Origin: a virus
Length of the DNA: 27,448 bases
Reading direction: 5' to 3' (one strand)
IMG/VR virus record: IMGVR_UViG_3300025168_000521
Coordinates: 1 to 27,448 of that record
The first letter of the stretch is position 1; every line of letters begins with the position of its first letter. The notes below the pieces were generated by a model. It searched no databases, was not told the origin of the DNA, and saw only the letters and a program-made list of their open reading frames with translations. Made by a program: the position numbers and the translations under genes. This document shows positions 8,101 through 16,099 of this stretch, piece after piece.

Positions 8101-8998
8101 GAAATATATATGGTCTATTTTCTAAATATTCTTCTTGAGTAACAAAGTTAGTCTGTGCATTTAATTTATCAAAATCTGTTTCATAAGGGAAATATACATA
8201 ATCATCATCATCTTCTAAGTATATATAAAATGGTGGCATATCCATTGTTTTAGATGTATAAAAATTACCTGATATTGGATTACTATCATGTATCATAGAT
8301 ATAGATTTAAAGTTACTACTTGTTTTAATGTTTGTTTTATAGGTTATAGCAGGACATCTATCAACTTGACCAAATATCATTGGTATAGGTTGTTCATCAT
8401 CTCTATCAATAATATTATCTTTTATTACTTGGTCTAAATCACCAACTTTATTTACTGGTAATTGTTTATCCTGGATAAATTGCTGTGTAAAATCTTCTGC
8501 TTGTATAGATATTGATTTATCTGTTTGGGTAATTCTATTTACTATTCCTGTAAACATAATAGAACAAGAACTATCACCTAAACTTAGAATACCTTTATTT
8601 AAGTCAATATTGCTTGTATTTGGTGTTTTATAGTAAAGTATAACATACTTACCTATAAATGAATTTGTTGGATTAGAACCATCTTTTAAAATATATGATT
8701 CTGAAGAAGTTAATTTCTTAGTTACATCATAATAATCATAAATAGAAAACCTAAATGTATTAATCTTTATTTTTTTATTATCATAATCAACATTATTTTT
8801 AACACCTGATATTTTGCTAATTATTTCTTTTGATTCTATTATGTTATTATCTGTATCTCTTATATGTACTTTTTTATTTGAAAAACAATCTAATACTTCA
8901 AATTTATCATCAACTAAATTAGCTACAACAACTATTGGTACTACATCTATTGCACTACCTTGTGTATCTTCTATAAAATTTTTACTTACTAAAGCCAT
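5123..8998 (-). CDS. Large tail tip protein with C-terminal dockerin-like domain
   Basis: This is the largest gene (1291 residues), directly after the tape measure gene, where long-tailed phages encode their distal tail or tail-tip hub proteins. The first 220 residues (for example IMFTGIVNRITQTDKSISIQ near 150-170) and residues about 990-1190 (ITLPLSMAKAKLGDVIHIPV) are strand-rich and look like hub or tail-tip folds; the middle is long, acidic and aromatic. The last 55 residues (1237-1291) hold two copies of a calcium-loop repeat: GDTDMNGIINVVDIVDVVNN and GDINEDEILNVVDIVALVDM. These fit the type I dockerin pattern, Asp at 1, 3/5 and 12 followed by a helix. The ATG overlaps the stop of the tape measure gene. 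Confidence 0.75.
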   Translation of the reverse strand: MALVSKNFIEDTQGSAIDVVPIVVVANLVDDKFEVLDCFSNKKVHIRDTDNNIIESKEIISKISGVKNNVDYDNKKIKINTFRFSIYDYYDVTKKLTSSESYILKDGSNPTNSFIGKYVILYYKTPNTSNIDLNKGILSLGDSSCSIMFTGIVNRITQTDKSISIQAEDFTQQFIQDKQLPVNKVGDLDQVIKDNIIDRDDEQPIPMIFGQVDRCPAITYKTNIKTSSNFKSISMIHDSNPISGNFYTSKTMDMPPFYIYLEDDDDYVYFPYETDFDKLNAQTNFVTQEEYLENRPYIFPEMEGENESTPIICIGWTFPLSAYSDLSGESTLTSLDNQASDVNQTEDDSALWYNFGLEKKWYREPSQGQEKSITLPPIDYQEDKLARWILFKLDKNKKLIRITGSMEHFTELDENGNPNLNSSITNTSNVGTIFKPFNPDFWLKMFESNFQNSAGVTQNDYILDDNAVGEQFEDVGDATLPLNPNQAHNFRNAAIIKNWKEGTNRDLTNVEHTIVKESFDDTIEVDRVLWYEKPFTPAGTRIQGHRFSSLAFNYITEKTDYESETFYASLKGRKDYSSTENINNLTALQDEAIITPREASLGLDGQLPDFEALIDEWDDYFANKYTEYTSSGNGTFLNEWLYGMYPYNNGDYAVIGEYNKNTSDVDDSVLVNNTQITQLVLHGLMKKLYINIIDKVMFIDTSTFSFFVSYFNGIPPSYVSWIDIAFNEGNPPYNYDAYGKWILGESRYYEEGSGNDYLDSFLDSVRVYDSYRRLLLRRIFKYLYQDNLSDDDATDSLVSGFLYEWDSFDFDPDTNEGIDGWTNNLTAYLDDTINTINKDILDVGSEVSSTGVNSNAGRRNELYLWDENPNIYGTQAPYLVKLWTHIDFDSIKTENFVNLDVPYQTDGIVEKPTDIFINLLSRELGYGTGDNILDPNFFNTDLLTESREIYADWKMGFCLDESVDAKKLLEDISKETQSLFTFTAEGNFGLITTKTKYVYDDIDYIIDSNDIINYKITRTKREDVVTSAKYFYRYDNGKDNYPFDTGVISVKSLNMLPEYNGYEYYNFEELDDKKLENSYKETELRYHTDTATANKFANFDLLNKCNQHLIIDITLPLSMAKAKLGDVIHIPVINNTKAFGIDYSKVEILNGQPIYPLWLITGISIGLNNIKIEAIQLHYLGTDGQHGFLFPGQAPTYVANLREFNTTYPTQRNYNYLPPEQREEGAIYVQGLEIPYGDTDMNGIINVVDIVDVVNNILGDYQYSELGDINEDEILNVVDIVALVDMILYNE

Positions 8999-10803
8999 TA
9001 TACACCTAAATCTCCACCAAGTCTTAAGGCTTCTTTAATCTGAGGCAAAAGCATTGATTCAGTAAATTCTTCTGACATAACATTACCTGAAATATTTAAA
9101 GTAATTCCTGAACCTTGTGGTCCATTGATATTAGGATCACCACCTAATGGTGTAACCTGTACTCTTTCTTGTCCTGATGGATTATCACCTACCATAATTA
9201 ATTCTGGACCTGATGTTGTATAATCTGCTCCTGTTGCAAATCCTGATATATTTTTTGCATAAGACAAACCTGCTGTAAGTCCTGCTGCTCCTGTTATTGC
9301 TCCTAATAGTGGACCACCTAATTTTGTACCCCACTTATATGCATCTTGTCCTATTCCCCAAGCATTTCTAAAGGCTTCTTTTATATCTCCAGATTTTTCT
9401 AATTCATTATGCTTTAGTATTTCCTCTTTTACTTTACCTTTATTTTTCAGCATTACTGCATCAATTTTTTCTTTAAATTTAGATGCTTTTTCCTCTCCCT
9501 TTATTGTGTCATCTACTTTCTTATTTTCTATTTCTGATGTTGATTTAGAAAGTGCTTGTTCCTGTATTCTTAAAGCAATTAATTCTTCTCTTTTTTCTAC
9601 TTCATTATTTAAATTTTCAATATCTTCTTCAAATGTTTTTGTTTTTTCTACATGAAGTTCTTTTTCTCTTTCCAATGCCATTAAATCCAACAATTCTTGT
9701 TCATATTTTCTACTTGTTGATTGGTCAATTTTTTTAGCAATTAAATTTTCTAAACTTACTTTCCCTTCTGTTGCTTCTAATATTCTGGTTTCTAAATCAA
9801 CTCCCTCTTGTACATGAGAATTTTTTTCTATTTGCAAGGCTACTATTTTTTCATTATCTAATTTTATTTTATTAGAATTTATTCCAACCCTTGTAAATAC
9901 ACCTCCCAGTTCCCTTATTGCTGTGCTTTTTTGTAGTCTTACATAAGATAATTCCAGTTGTGTTGTATCTGCCCCTAATTCTTTTAAATTTCTAATAGCA
10001 GTTTGAGCATCATCTTCTGCATTTTTTCTCATAAAATCAGCAACAGCCATTCCTGCAACAACAAACTTAGATGTTAAATTTTCTAATGCAGGTGATAATG
10101 CTTTTCCTAAGTCTGCTGTCATATCAGCAAAGGTTGCACCAAGTTCTTCCATCCTCATATTAGAAGTTTCTAATTCTGGACCCATTGAGTTCACAATATC
10201 TTTTGCTTGTCTCATGGCTTCATTATTAAAAGCAATCTTCTTTTCATTATCATCTAATTCATTTGATGCTTTTCCAACTGATACTGCATAAGTTTCATAA
10301 GCAACCTTAGCATCTACCATAATACCTAAATTATCTAACATCAACTTGGATTGCCTACCCATACCAGTAACAAGTGAATCTAATGCTCTTGTTGTATCTA
10401 CTCCTAATGCAGCCCCTAATCTTTGTGCTGTATCAAACAACTCTGCCATTTCTTCATCTGAACCAACAATAGATAAAGCCATAGCATTGTTTGCTTTAGT
10501 CATTAATTGAATTTCACTTATAGTACCATTAGTTGCTTGTTTTAATTTTGATAATGATGCTGAAGTGAAACCAATTTTTGTTCCCATATTATCAAATGCT
10601 TGTGTTACATTTTTAAGTTTTGAACCTTCTTCTGATAGTTTTTTAAATCCACTAATTAAACCAGAAGCACCAAAGTATGCAGCAGAAGCAATTCCAACCT
10701 TCTTTGCCATTGAAGATAAACTTGAATTAACACCACCTAATTGTTTTTTAGCTTTTTTAGCACCTTTTACAGATACTTCAATTATTTCTCTATTTGTTGC
10801 CAT
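8998..10803 (-). CDS. Tail tape measure protein
   Basis: The 601-residue protein has the composition of a tape measure: an Ala/Gly/Ser/Lys-rich helical N-terminus (GGVNSSLSSMAKKVGIASAA), a domain about 70-250 like phage tail-length tape measure proteins (MALSIVGSDEEMAELFDTAQ, TTRALDSLVTGMGRQSKLML), a long coiled-coil (about 330-480) and a hydrophobic Gly/Ala segment (LGGPLLGAITGAAGLTAGL at about 510-530). It sets tail length and is ejected before the DNA. At 601 residues the tail should be short. AAAGGA lies five bases before the ATG, inside the end of the chaperone GT gene, which overlaps by 14 bases. Confidence 0.88.
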   Translation of the reverse strand: MATNREIIEVSVKGAKKAKKQLGGVNSSLSSMAKKVGIASAAYFGASGLISGFKKLSEEGSKLKNVTQAFDNMGTKIGFTSASLSKLKQATNGTISEIQLMTKANNAMALSIVGSDEEMAELFDTAQRLGAALGVDTTRALDSLVTGMGRQSKLMLDNLGIMVDAKVAYETYAVSVGKASNELDDNEKKIAFNNEAMRQAKDIVNSMGPELETSNMRMEELGATFADMTADLGKALSPALENLTSKFVVAGMAVADFMRKNAEDDAQTAIRNLKELGADTTQLELSYVRLQKSTAIRELGGVFTRVGINSNKIKLDNEKIVALQIEKNSHVQEGVDLETRILEATEGKVSLENLIAKKIDQSTSRKYEQELLDLMALEREKELHVEKTKTFEEDIENLNNEVEKREELIALRIQEQALSKSTSEIENKKVDDTIKGEEKASKFKEKIDAVMLKNKGKVKEEILKHNELEKSGDIKEAFRNAWGIGQDAYKWGTKLGGPLLGAITGAAGLTAGLSYAKNISGFATGADYTTSGPELIMVGDNPSGQERVQVTPLGGDPNINGPQGSGITLNISGNVMSEEFTESMLLPQIKEALRLGGDLGV

Positions 10804-11478
10804 TAGAATCCTTTGATTTTAAATAATTTAGTTCTTGATCTATTAACATAAAATCATCTATTATTTTTATTGGTGTTTCTGAAATTGAAGGGTATGGAGG
10901 ACAAGAAAATGTTTTAGAATATCTATATTTTTTTATTGTATGTTGATAGTTTTCATTTATTAGATCAAAAGTATTACAAAAATAAAAATGTTCCTCATAC
11001 AAAGTTTTACTAACTTTAGACATCCCTCTATCTATAATTTCATCATAGCACATTTCTATCTCCTTGTAAACATCATCTATATTTTTAAATAATTTTCTTT
11101 TACCAGTTACTGGTGATATAGCTTTGTAAGGAAATTTAAACCCATTATCTCCATTATTATTTACTCCATAGAATGAAAATGCTATATTTAAATAAAAAAG
11201 ACAATTATCTATTTTTTTTTTGCAAGATAACTTATTGCTTCAACTGATATTGCTGTTATTTTAACATCATTATAAGCATTTAATTCCTTGCCTGATAACC
11301 CTGTAATTGCTTTTACTATATCATAACAATAATATAAGAAACCATTCTTTTCTGTAAATTCTGGAGTTCTTACTTTATGTATAAGAACAGCTAATGATTG
11401 TCTATCTTCATAAGTAGGTTCTATAAATTCTACTTCAAAATCATCAAAACCTTCACCTTTTATCTTTACTTTTTCCAT
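10790..11478 (-). CDS. Tail assembly chaperone GT fusion, made by -1 frameshift
   Basis: The frame of the downstream segment (10790-11053 and above) is open, without a stop, back to base 11212, which lies inside a run of ten A on the minus strand at the end of gene G. Slipping one base back on this run joins G to the downstream frame and gives a 229-residue product. After the slip it reads IDNCLFYLNIAFSFYGVNNN. This is the arrangement of lambda G/GT and nearly all long-tailed phages: two products from one start, just before the tape measure gene. The extension has no good independent start; the ATG at 11053 is in mid-frame. GT binds the tape measure and guides tail tube assembly. Confidence 0.8.
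11209..11478 (-). CDS. Tail assembly chaperone G-like protein
   Basis: The 89-residue protein is small, acidic and helical (EPTYEDRQSLAVLIHKVRTP), between the tail tube gene and the tape measure gene, the place of lambda G. AAAGGA lies seven bases before the ATG. It ends LAKKK followed by TAG, the three Lys codons being part of the A10 slip site. The unshifted product is expected to be the abundant one. No sequence similarity to lambda G is visible; the call rests on position, size and the frameshift. Confidence 0.75.
   Translation of the reverse strand: MEKVKIKGEGFDDFEVEFIEPTYEDRQSLAVLIHKVRTPEFTEKNGFLYYCYDIVKAITGLSGKELNAYNDVKITAISVEAISYLAKKK
11212..11221 (-). other. Slippery A10 site for -1 frameshifting
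   Basis: Ten A in a row on the minus strand (ten T on the plus strand) end one base before the TAG stop of gene G. Any A-AAA-AAA heptamer in it permits tandem -1 slippage of two tRNA-Lys, and the -1 frame is open for 140 codons up to the tape measure gene. RNA polymerase slippage on the run is an alternative route to the same product. I see no strong stimulating hairpin just downstream. Confidence 0.8.
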
Positions 11479-11524
11479 TTCCTCATCCTTTACTTTATTT
11501 ATATATATATATTAGTATTTGTCT

Positions 11525-11557
11525 TTAAGTGTTAAGTAACCCTTAATTAACTCTTAA
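11525..11557 (-). terminator. Hairpin after the tail tube gene (weak terminator or mRNA stabiliser)
   Basis: An 11-base stem with one mismatch (11525-11535 and 11547-11557) and an 11-base loop sits directly after the stop codon of the tail tube gene. No T-tract follows on the minus strand, so it is more likely to slow transcription or protect the 3' end of the abundant tube message than to stop transcription. The following TATAAATA (11496-11503) could be part of a weak internal promoter. Confidence 0.4.
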
Positions 11558-12556
11558 TTATGCAGTTTTAATTGCAACAATAGTACTTGAAGTTGCACCT
11601 GAATAAGTACATCTAAATGGAATAGTTTGTTTCCAACCATCATCATCCATACTTATTCCTGCACTATCAATATACACTTTTGGTGCATCAATTTGGAATA
11701 CATCACCTGCTGATAAAGCTAAAGCCTTTGGTACAGACATATCTGTATCTATTGCTTCTAAACTTTCAGCATCTCTTTTACAAGTAAGTGAACCTGTTAC
11801 TTCATATCCACCAAGTGAATATCCCATAGGTTTGAAATTACTACTATTATCAAAACCAATTCTATTAACAGGTCTTGCTATTGCTAACTCAAAACTATAT
11901 AACAATAAATCTTGTTCATTTAATGTTTCAACTGTTAAATCATGCATATTAAACATAGTTTGTTGAGCAGACAATAAAGTATGTGTTCCACCTGTAAATG
12001 TTAATGCTGATTCTGTTGGTTGGTATGCTGTTTGAAATGTAGCAGTAGCCATAACTACACCACCATTACTACTTATATCACCTGATAATGTTAATCCAGT
12101 ACACACACAAGATGTAAAAAACAAATCAGTACCTTCACCTGCATGAGCAGAATTTTCAAACCATAGTGTTACAGGCACAGCATTTGTTACACCATCTTTA
12201 AAATGTGTAACACTTGGCATAGAACCTATTAAAGTATTTGTTCCATCATCATCACCATACAATGCTCCACAAACTCTATTTATTGCTTGTGCTGTTGAAT
12301 GAAAAGTTATAGATATATCATACATCCTATCATGTCTTTGCCATTTAACCATATCATCTGACTGAGTTAATGAACCACTACCTGTTCTTGGTGGTGCAAC
12401 ACTTAATGAATGTTTATGTATTTCATCAAAGGAATAATCAGTAACAGGCATTTCTAATGTAGTACCTGCTGCTAAACAAGCAGTACCCATAGTAACTTCA
12501 GTTCCAATTATAACTTTGGTATTTTGTTTTGTTTGAAAAGCTGTATCTAAAGCCAT
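11558..12556 (-). CDS. Major tail tube protein candidate
   Basis: The 332-residue protein starts MALDTAFQTKQNTKVIIGTE and is Ser/Thr/Gly-rich with regular beta strands, for example NGGVVMATATFQTAYQPTES and YEVTGSLTCKRDAESLEAID. This resembles tail tube proteins of long-tailed phages, which carry a conserved beta-sandwich core and a C-terminal segment that polymerises into the tube. It has a very strong ribosome binding site (AAGGAGGG) before a TAATG overlap, as expected for an abundant virion protein, and is followed directly by the chaperone pair. The place fixes the call more than any motif. Confidence 0.72.
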   Translation of the reverse strand: MALDTAFQTKQNTKVIIGTEVTMGTACLAAGTTLEMPVTDYSFDEIHKHSLSVAPPRTGSGSLTQSDDMVKWQRHDRMYDISITFHSTAQAINRVCGALYGDDDGTNTLIGSMPSVTHFKDGVTNAVPVTLWFENSAHAGEGTDLFFTSCVCTGLTLSGDISSNGGVVMATATFQTAYQPTESALTFTGGTHTLLSAQQTMFNMHDLTVETLNEQDLLLYSFELAIARPVNRIGFDNSSNFKPMGYSLGGYEVTGSLTCKRDAESLEAIDTDMSVPKALALSAGDVFQIDAPKVYIDSAGISMDDDGWKQTIPFRCTYSGATSSTIVAIKTA

Positions 12557-12741
12557 TATTTATTCCCTCCTTTATTGGTTTTTTTTATTTCTGTTAAGTA
12601 TTCCTTTAATCCATCAGGAACAACTTTAATTTCTACTTCTAATCCTTCTAACAACCACAAGTGTTTTGAAGAAGAACCAAAAGAATTAAAATTCTTTGTA
12701 TCATCTAATTCTTTATATGATGCTTTTGCTTTATATTTCAT
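12556..12741 (-). CDS. Hypothetical protein, 61 residues, next to the tail tube gene
   Basis: I do not recognise the family. The product is short and basic (MKYKAKASYKELDDTKNFNS). It may fold as a small strand-rich domain around LWLLEGLEVEIKVVPDGLKE and ends in a Gly/Lys tail. Its last codons encode the strong ribosome binding site of the tail tube gene, and its stop overlaps that start (TAATG). The ATG lies just after the upstream gene's stop. A small virion or assembly role is likely from the context. Confidence 0.6.
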   Translation of the reverse strand: MKYKAKASYKELDDTKNFNSFGSSSKHLWLLEGLEVEIKVVPDGLKEYLTEIKKTNKGGNK

Positions 12742-12743
12742 AT

Positions 12744-13181
12744 TTATCCTAAGTTATTTAAGTGTTCACAAGAAAAATCCCAAGATGTAACTAAGTAATC
12801 CTCATATCCTTCTGCTCTTTCTATGTTAATCTCATTATTTCCACTTCTTAAATTATAAGCAGTAGTAGAATCAGCTAAAGATAGTGTTGGATTATCATGT
12901 ATTAATGCTTCAAATAAACTAATCTGATTTAGTATATAGTCCTGGAATTGTTGATTATCTCTATCTAAGAAATAATAATGTATATCAATGTTAAAAGTTC
13001 TGTGTTCAGAGTGTTTAGTTACATCACCTTGCTCTGAACCTAATGGTGTTAATATAATAAATTGATTTGACTTGTTTGTTTCATCAAAGCCACTTAATAC
13101 TGGACATTTCATTTCAGCCTTAATTTTGCTCTTTAAAGCCACTAAAATTTGTTTCCAAGAGTTGGTATAGGTGATACTCAT
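12744..13181 (-). CDS. Tail terminator/completion protein candidate
   Basis: The 145-residue protein (MSITYTNSWKQILVALKSKI at the start, ending VTSWDFSCEHLNNLG) has the plan of tail terminator proteins: an N-terminal helix, then a central strand pair (TFNIDIHYYFLD), a long helix and a final strand. It lies between the connector gene and the tail tube gene, where long-tailed phages encode proteins that cap the tube and join it to the head. The ATG overlaps the stop of the connector gene. The identification is from order and predicted fold. Confidence 0.5.
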   Translation of the reverse strand: MSITYTNSWKQILVALKSKIKAEMKCPVLSGFDETNKSNQFIILTPLGSEQGDVTKHSEHRTFNIDIHYYFLDRDNQQFQDYILNQISLFEALIHDNPTLSLADSTTAYNLRSGNNEINIERAEGYEDYLVTSWDFSCEHLNNLG

Positions 13182-14392
13182 TATCTTCTCATTTCTATGG
13201 TAGCATTGCTTTTATTTGTTTGTTTTCTATGGCTACTTACAACTTCAACTTCCCAAATATCACCATCAGTAGCTTGTAAACCCATAAATCTCCCTGATAA
13301 TCCACCATATATATGTTGTAATCCACCTGTTATTATTTCAGGTGTGGTAACATCTCCAAATATCTTATCATTAGAAAAATGATGTACTTTAAAAGTGGAC
13401 ACTCCATATGCACCAGTTTCTTCAATTTCTATTTTAAGTAAATCATAAGGTTCACCACTATATTCTCCTGCAAGTTCAACTAAATCCATAGTTCCTGATA
13501 CATTTCTGTATTTAATAGAACCTTTTTTATCATTAGCATCTACTTCAAAAGATAGTTTGAATATACCATCATTTAATTTGTCCAATAAACCTGATTTTTC
13601 AGGGTTAGTTACTAAGCTATAATAATAGTCTGCTTCTTCTGATGCACCTTCTTTTGCTCTAATTAAATTTGCTGATGCAATATAACATACTGACTTAATA
13701 ATAATAGGGTCATATTCTTCTTCTATTGATACACCTGCTGTATCTATATCAGTTTGTTTAATCTTTTGTAAAGGTGTTGAATATCTCATATCAAGATAAT
13801 TGTGTAGTTCTAAAGAAGCATCTACTAATGCTTGATTCATAAATGATGAATGATCTTCTCCTGATTCCATAATATTTTGATTTACATCAGAAGATGAAGA
13901 TATAACAACAAAATCATTATCAGAATCATACAGCCATTGACCATCAGCAGAAGGAAAAAAATGTTGATATACAACAGAATCATCAATGTGAGATTCAGCA
14001 GATGTTCCCAACCTTCCTCTTATACAAGTCAAAGTATTTGTACTTATGCTTGATATATACATTATTTCATCATCTATTTTAATATATGATTCATTGGTAC
14101 AATCAGAACCATTATCAACATCTATTTCTACTTCAGAGCTACTTATAACTTCATTTGCAAGAGTAAGAGCAGTTGTTCCTATTGTTTGTTTGCCTGAACC
14201 TAAATCATTACCATCTCTATAAAAATTATTAGCTAAACCTGAATTAGGACTTAAATATGGTGGTGCTGCATAACCCTCTCCTGATTCTTGTAATGTAAAA
14301 CTGAATAACTGCCTTTTAGAATCAAAATCTGAAACCCTGCCAAAATATTTAGTTAAATCAGATATACTTGCATATTTAAAATTAGTAGCCAT
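13181..14392 (-). CDS. Head-tail connector-like protein with inserted beta module
   Basis: The 403-residue protein starts YASISDLTKYFGRVSDFDSK (from residue 7), like DUF1320/gp36-type connector proteins (YASI-DL--YFG). The helical part typical of them (MNQALVDASLELHNYLDMRY, then KSVCYIASANLIRAKEGASE) appears only after residue 180. Between these lies a strand-rich module (about 70-150) with the signature NTLTCIRGRLGTSAESHIDD, also present in the next upstream gene. The C-terminal third is another strand-rich domain. AGGAG lies four bases before the ATG. It should sit at the portal-tail junction; the extra module may be displayed on the outside. Confidence 0.6.
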   Translation of the reverse strand: MATNFKYASISDLTKYFGRVSDFDSKRQLFSFTLQESGEGYAAPPYLSPNSGLANNFYRDGNDLGSGKQTIGTTALTLANEVISSSEVEIDVDNGSDCTNESYIKIDDEIMYISSISTNTLTCIRGRLGTSAESHIDDSVVYQHFFPSADGQWLYDSDNDFVVISSSSDVNQNIMESGEDHSSFMNQALVDASLELHNYLDMRYSTPLQKIKQTDIDTAGVSIEEEYDPIIIKSVCYIASANLIRAKEGASEEADYYYSLVTNPEKSGLLDKLNDGIFKLSFEVDANDKKGSIKYRNVSGTMDLVELAGEYSGEPYDLLKIEIEETGAYGVSTFKVHHFSNDKIFGDVTTPEIITGGLQHIYGGLSGRFMGLQATDGDIWEVEVVSSHRKQTNKSNATIEMRR

Positions 14393-14399
14393 TAATCTC

Positions 14400-16091
14400 C
14401 TATCCTAAAATTATTGCTTTGATTGAAGAATTTTTAATTCTATTAACACTTCTTCCTTTTATTTCTTGTATAGTATTATATCCTGCTGAAGTAAATGATG
14501 AACCACCTGAATGTGCAGATAGTGAAGCATAAGTATATGAAAATTCTGCATCTGGTAAACTTGCTACCTGCCAATGATGATGTCCTTTATCATAGTCAAT
14601 TTTACCAACTATTCTATCCATATATAAAAGATTACCATTACCATCATCAACTATATATGCTTTTTCATTTAATTCCTCTACACCAGTAACAGGGTTTTGT
14701 ATTGTTTCTTGTGGTTGTGTTGCTATAGGTCCAAAACAAATTGTATCTGTTGTTCCACCACCAACTATTGTACCAAGTAAATCAGGAACACTACTTGCTA
14801 ATGCAGGAAATGCTCCAACACCAAATGGTGTAGTTCCTGATACATTTGCAATACCAACTCTTGTTAAGCTGTTATTACTCATTGATTGTACTCTAATATC
14901 ACCATTGTGTATAAATATATTAACTTTCTTATTTCTTAATCCTGATGATGTAGTATAATATTCTGTATCTAATACTGCTTGTATTTTAGGTAATACTGCA
15001 TTTGATGAACCATTAAAAGTTGTATCTGAAGCATCTGTTGTAAATGCTATTGCTTCTTCTGTTGTTGTTCCATCTATTCCATTTGCATGATATTCATCTA
15101 CTACAATATGAAAAGTATAAGCAGTTGAAGCAGCTAAACCTGTTTTTGTATTAGCTTTAATACCAGTTAATCCCCAATCTAAATATCCACCTTCTGTGAA
15201 GAATGGACCAATATTAACTGAACCTGGTACTAATCCTTCAGCTACTTTAGTTGCAGTTCTGGCTTTACCAAAGAAAGAACCTCTTGATTTAAAAGCACCT
15301 GATTTTGAACTAATACACAAGGCTGTATCAAAGGCTAAATGTTCATTACCAAAGAAATAATATAAAGGTGCATCATCTGCTATTGCAACAGCAGTTGAAC
15401 CAAGCAACCCTCTTTTAATAGTTAAATTTTGCCCTGATATATTCAATACTTCAAGAACTTCAGTTCCAGCAACTATTAAATCACCTTCTTTAAACCAATC
15501 ACCATCATCTACAACCATAAGTGTATCTGTAATTGCCATAGCATCACCATCATTAACAAGTACAGCAGTACCTGCTCCATAATTAGCACCATCAGGAAGT
15601 TTAACAGCTACAAACAATTCACCACTATTTAATGCAGAAGGTAAATCCCCTGAACCTCTACCTGAAGCATGATAACCTGCTGATTCAAAAGCAGCACCAC
15701 CTGCATAAGCATAAGCTAAAACTCTATTATTAGGCAAAGAAATAAACTTTCCACCAGGCAATAAGAAACTCCAACTTCTAACACTTGTAGCTGAACCTGG
15801 ACCTATATCAACTGAATTAGCTTCATCAGCAGCAGTTCCTGCTTTCCATTCCATTACACTAATAAGTATTTCAGAGCATACATTACTTTTATTTATTATA
15901 AGAATCTGTTTAGCAGATTGTAATGTGCTATTACCTTTTGAAGCACTACTTGTCATTATATTTATAAAAGCATCTCCATAATCTAATTCCTGATCAACTG
16001 AAAATAATTCTTTGTAATCACCTGAAACAATACAAGAATAGTCATTCTCTGCTTTAAGTGTTATCTCTGTTGTAAATTTTTTAGTAGCCAT
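14400..16091 (-). CDS. Structural protein, fibre- or tail-associated, 563 residues
   Basis: The protein is rich in Gly, Ala, Ser and Thr with repeating beta strands and no membrane segment. Residues about 180-260 carry the module seen in the connector protein: DWFKEGDLIVAGTEVLEVLN followed by NLTIKRGLLGSTAVAIADDA. The rest does not match a family I know. It has a good ribosome binding site (AAGGAG, four bases before the ATG) and lies in a run of three large genes between the lysis region and the connector gene. A virion surface or fibre role is inferred from composition and place. Confidence 0.6.
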   Translation of the reverse strand: MATKKFTTEITLKAENDYSCIVSGDYKELFSVDQELDYGDAFINIMTSSASKGNSTLQSAKQILIINKSNVCSEILISVMEWKAGTAADEANSVDIGPGSATSVRSWSFLLPGGKFISLPNNRVLAYAYAGGAAFESAGYHASGRGSGDLPSALNSGELFVAVKLPDGANYGAGTAVLVNDGDAMAITDTLMVVDDGDWFKEGDLIVAGTEVLEVLNISGQNLTIKRGLLGSTAVAIADDAPLYYFFGNEHLAFDTALCISSKSGAFKSRGSFFGKARTATKVAEGLVPGSVNIGPFFTEGGYLDWGLTGIKANTKTGLAASTAYTFHIVVDEYHANGIDGTTTEEAIAFTTDASDTTFNGSSNAVLPKIQAVLDTEYYTTSSGLRNKKVNIFIHNGDIRVQSMSNNSLTRVGIANVSGTTPFGVGAFPALASSVPDLLGTIVGGGTTDTICFGPIATQPQETIQNPVTGVEELNEKAYIVDDGNGNLLYMDRIVGKIDYDKGHHHWQVASLPDAEFSYTYASLSAHSGGSSFTSAGYNTIQEIKGRSVNRIKNSSIKAIILG

Positions 16092-16099
16092 TTATCTCC

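Noticed and set aside
10790-11053. An independent 87-residue gene starting at the ATG at 11053
   Set aside because: The same frame is open upstream to the A10 slip site, so it is better explained as the T part of a frameshift product.
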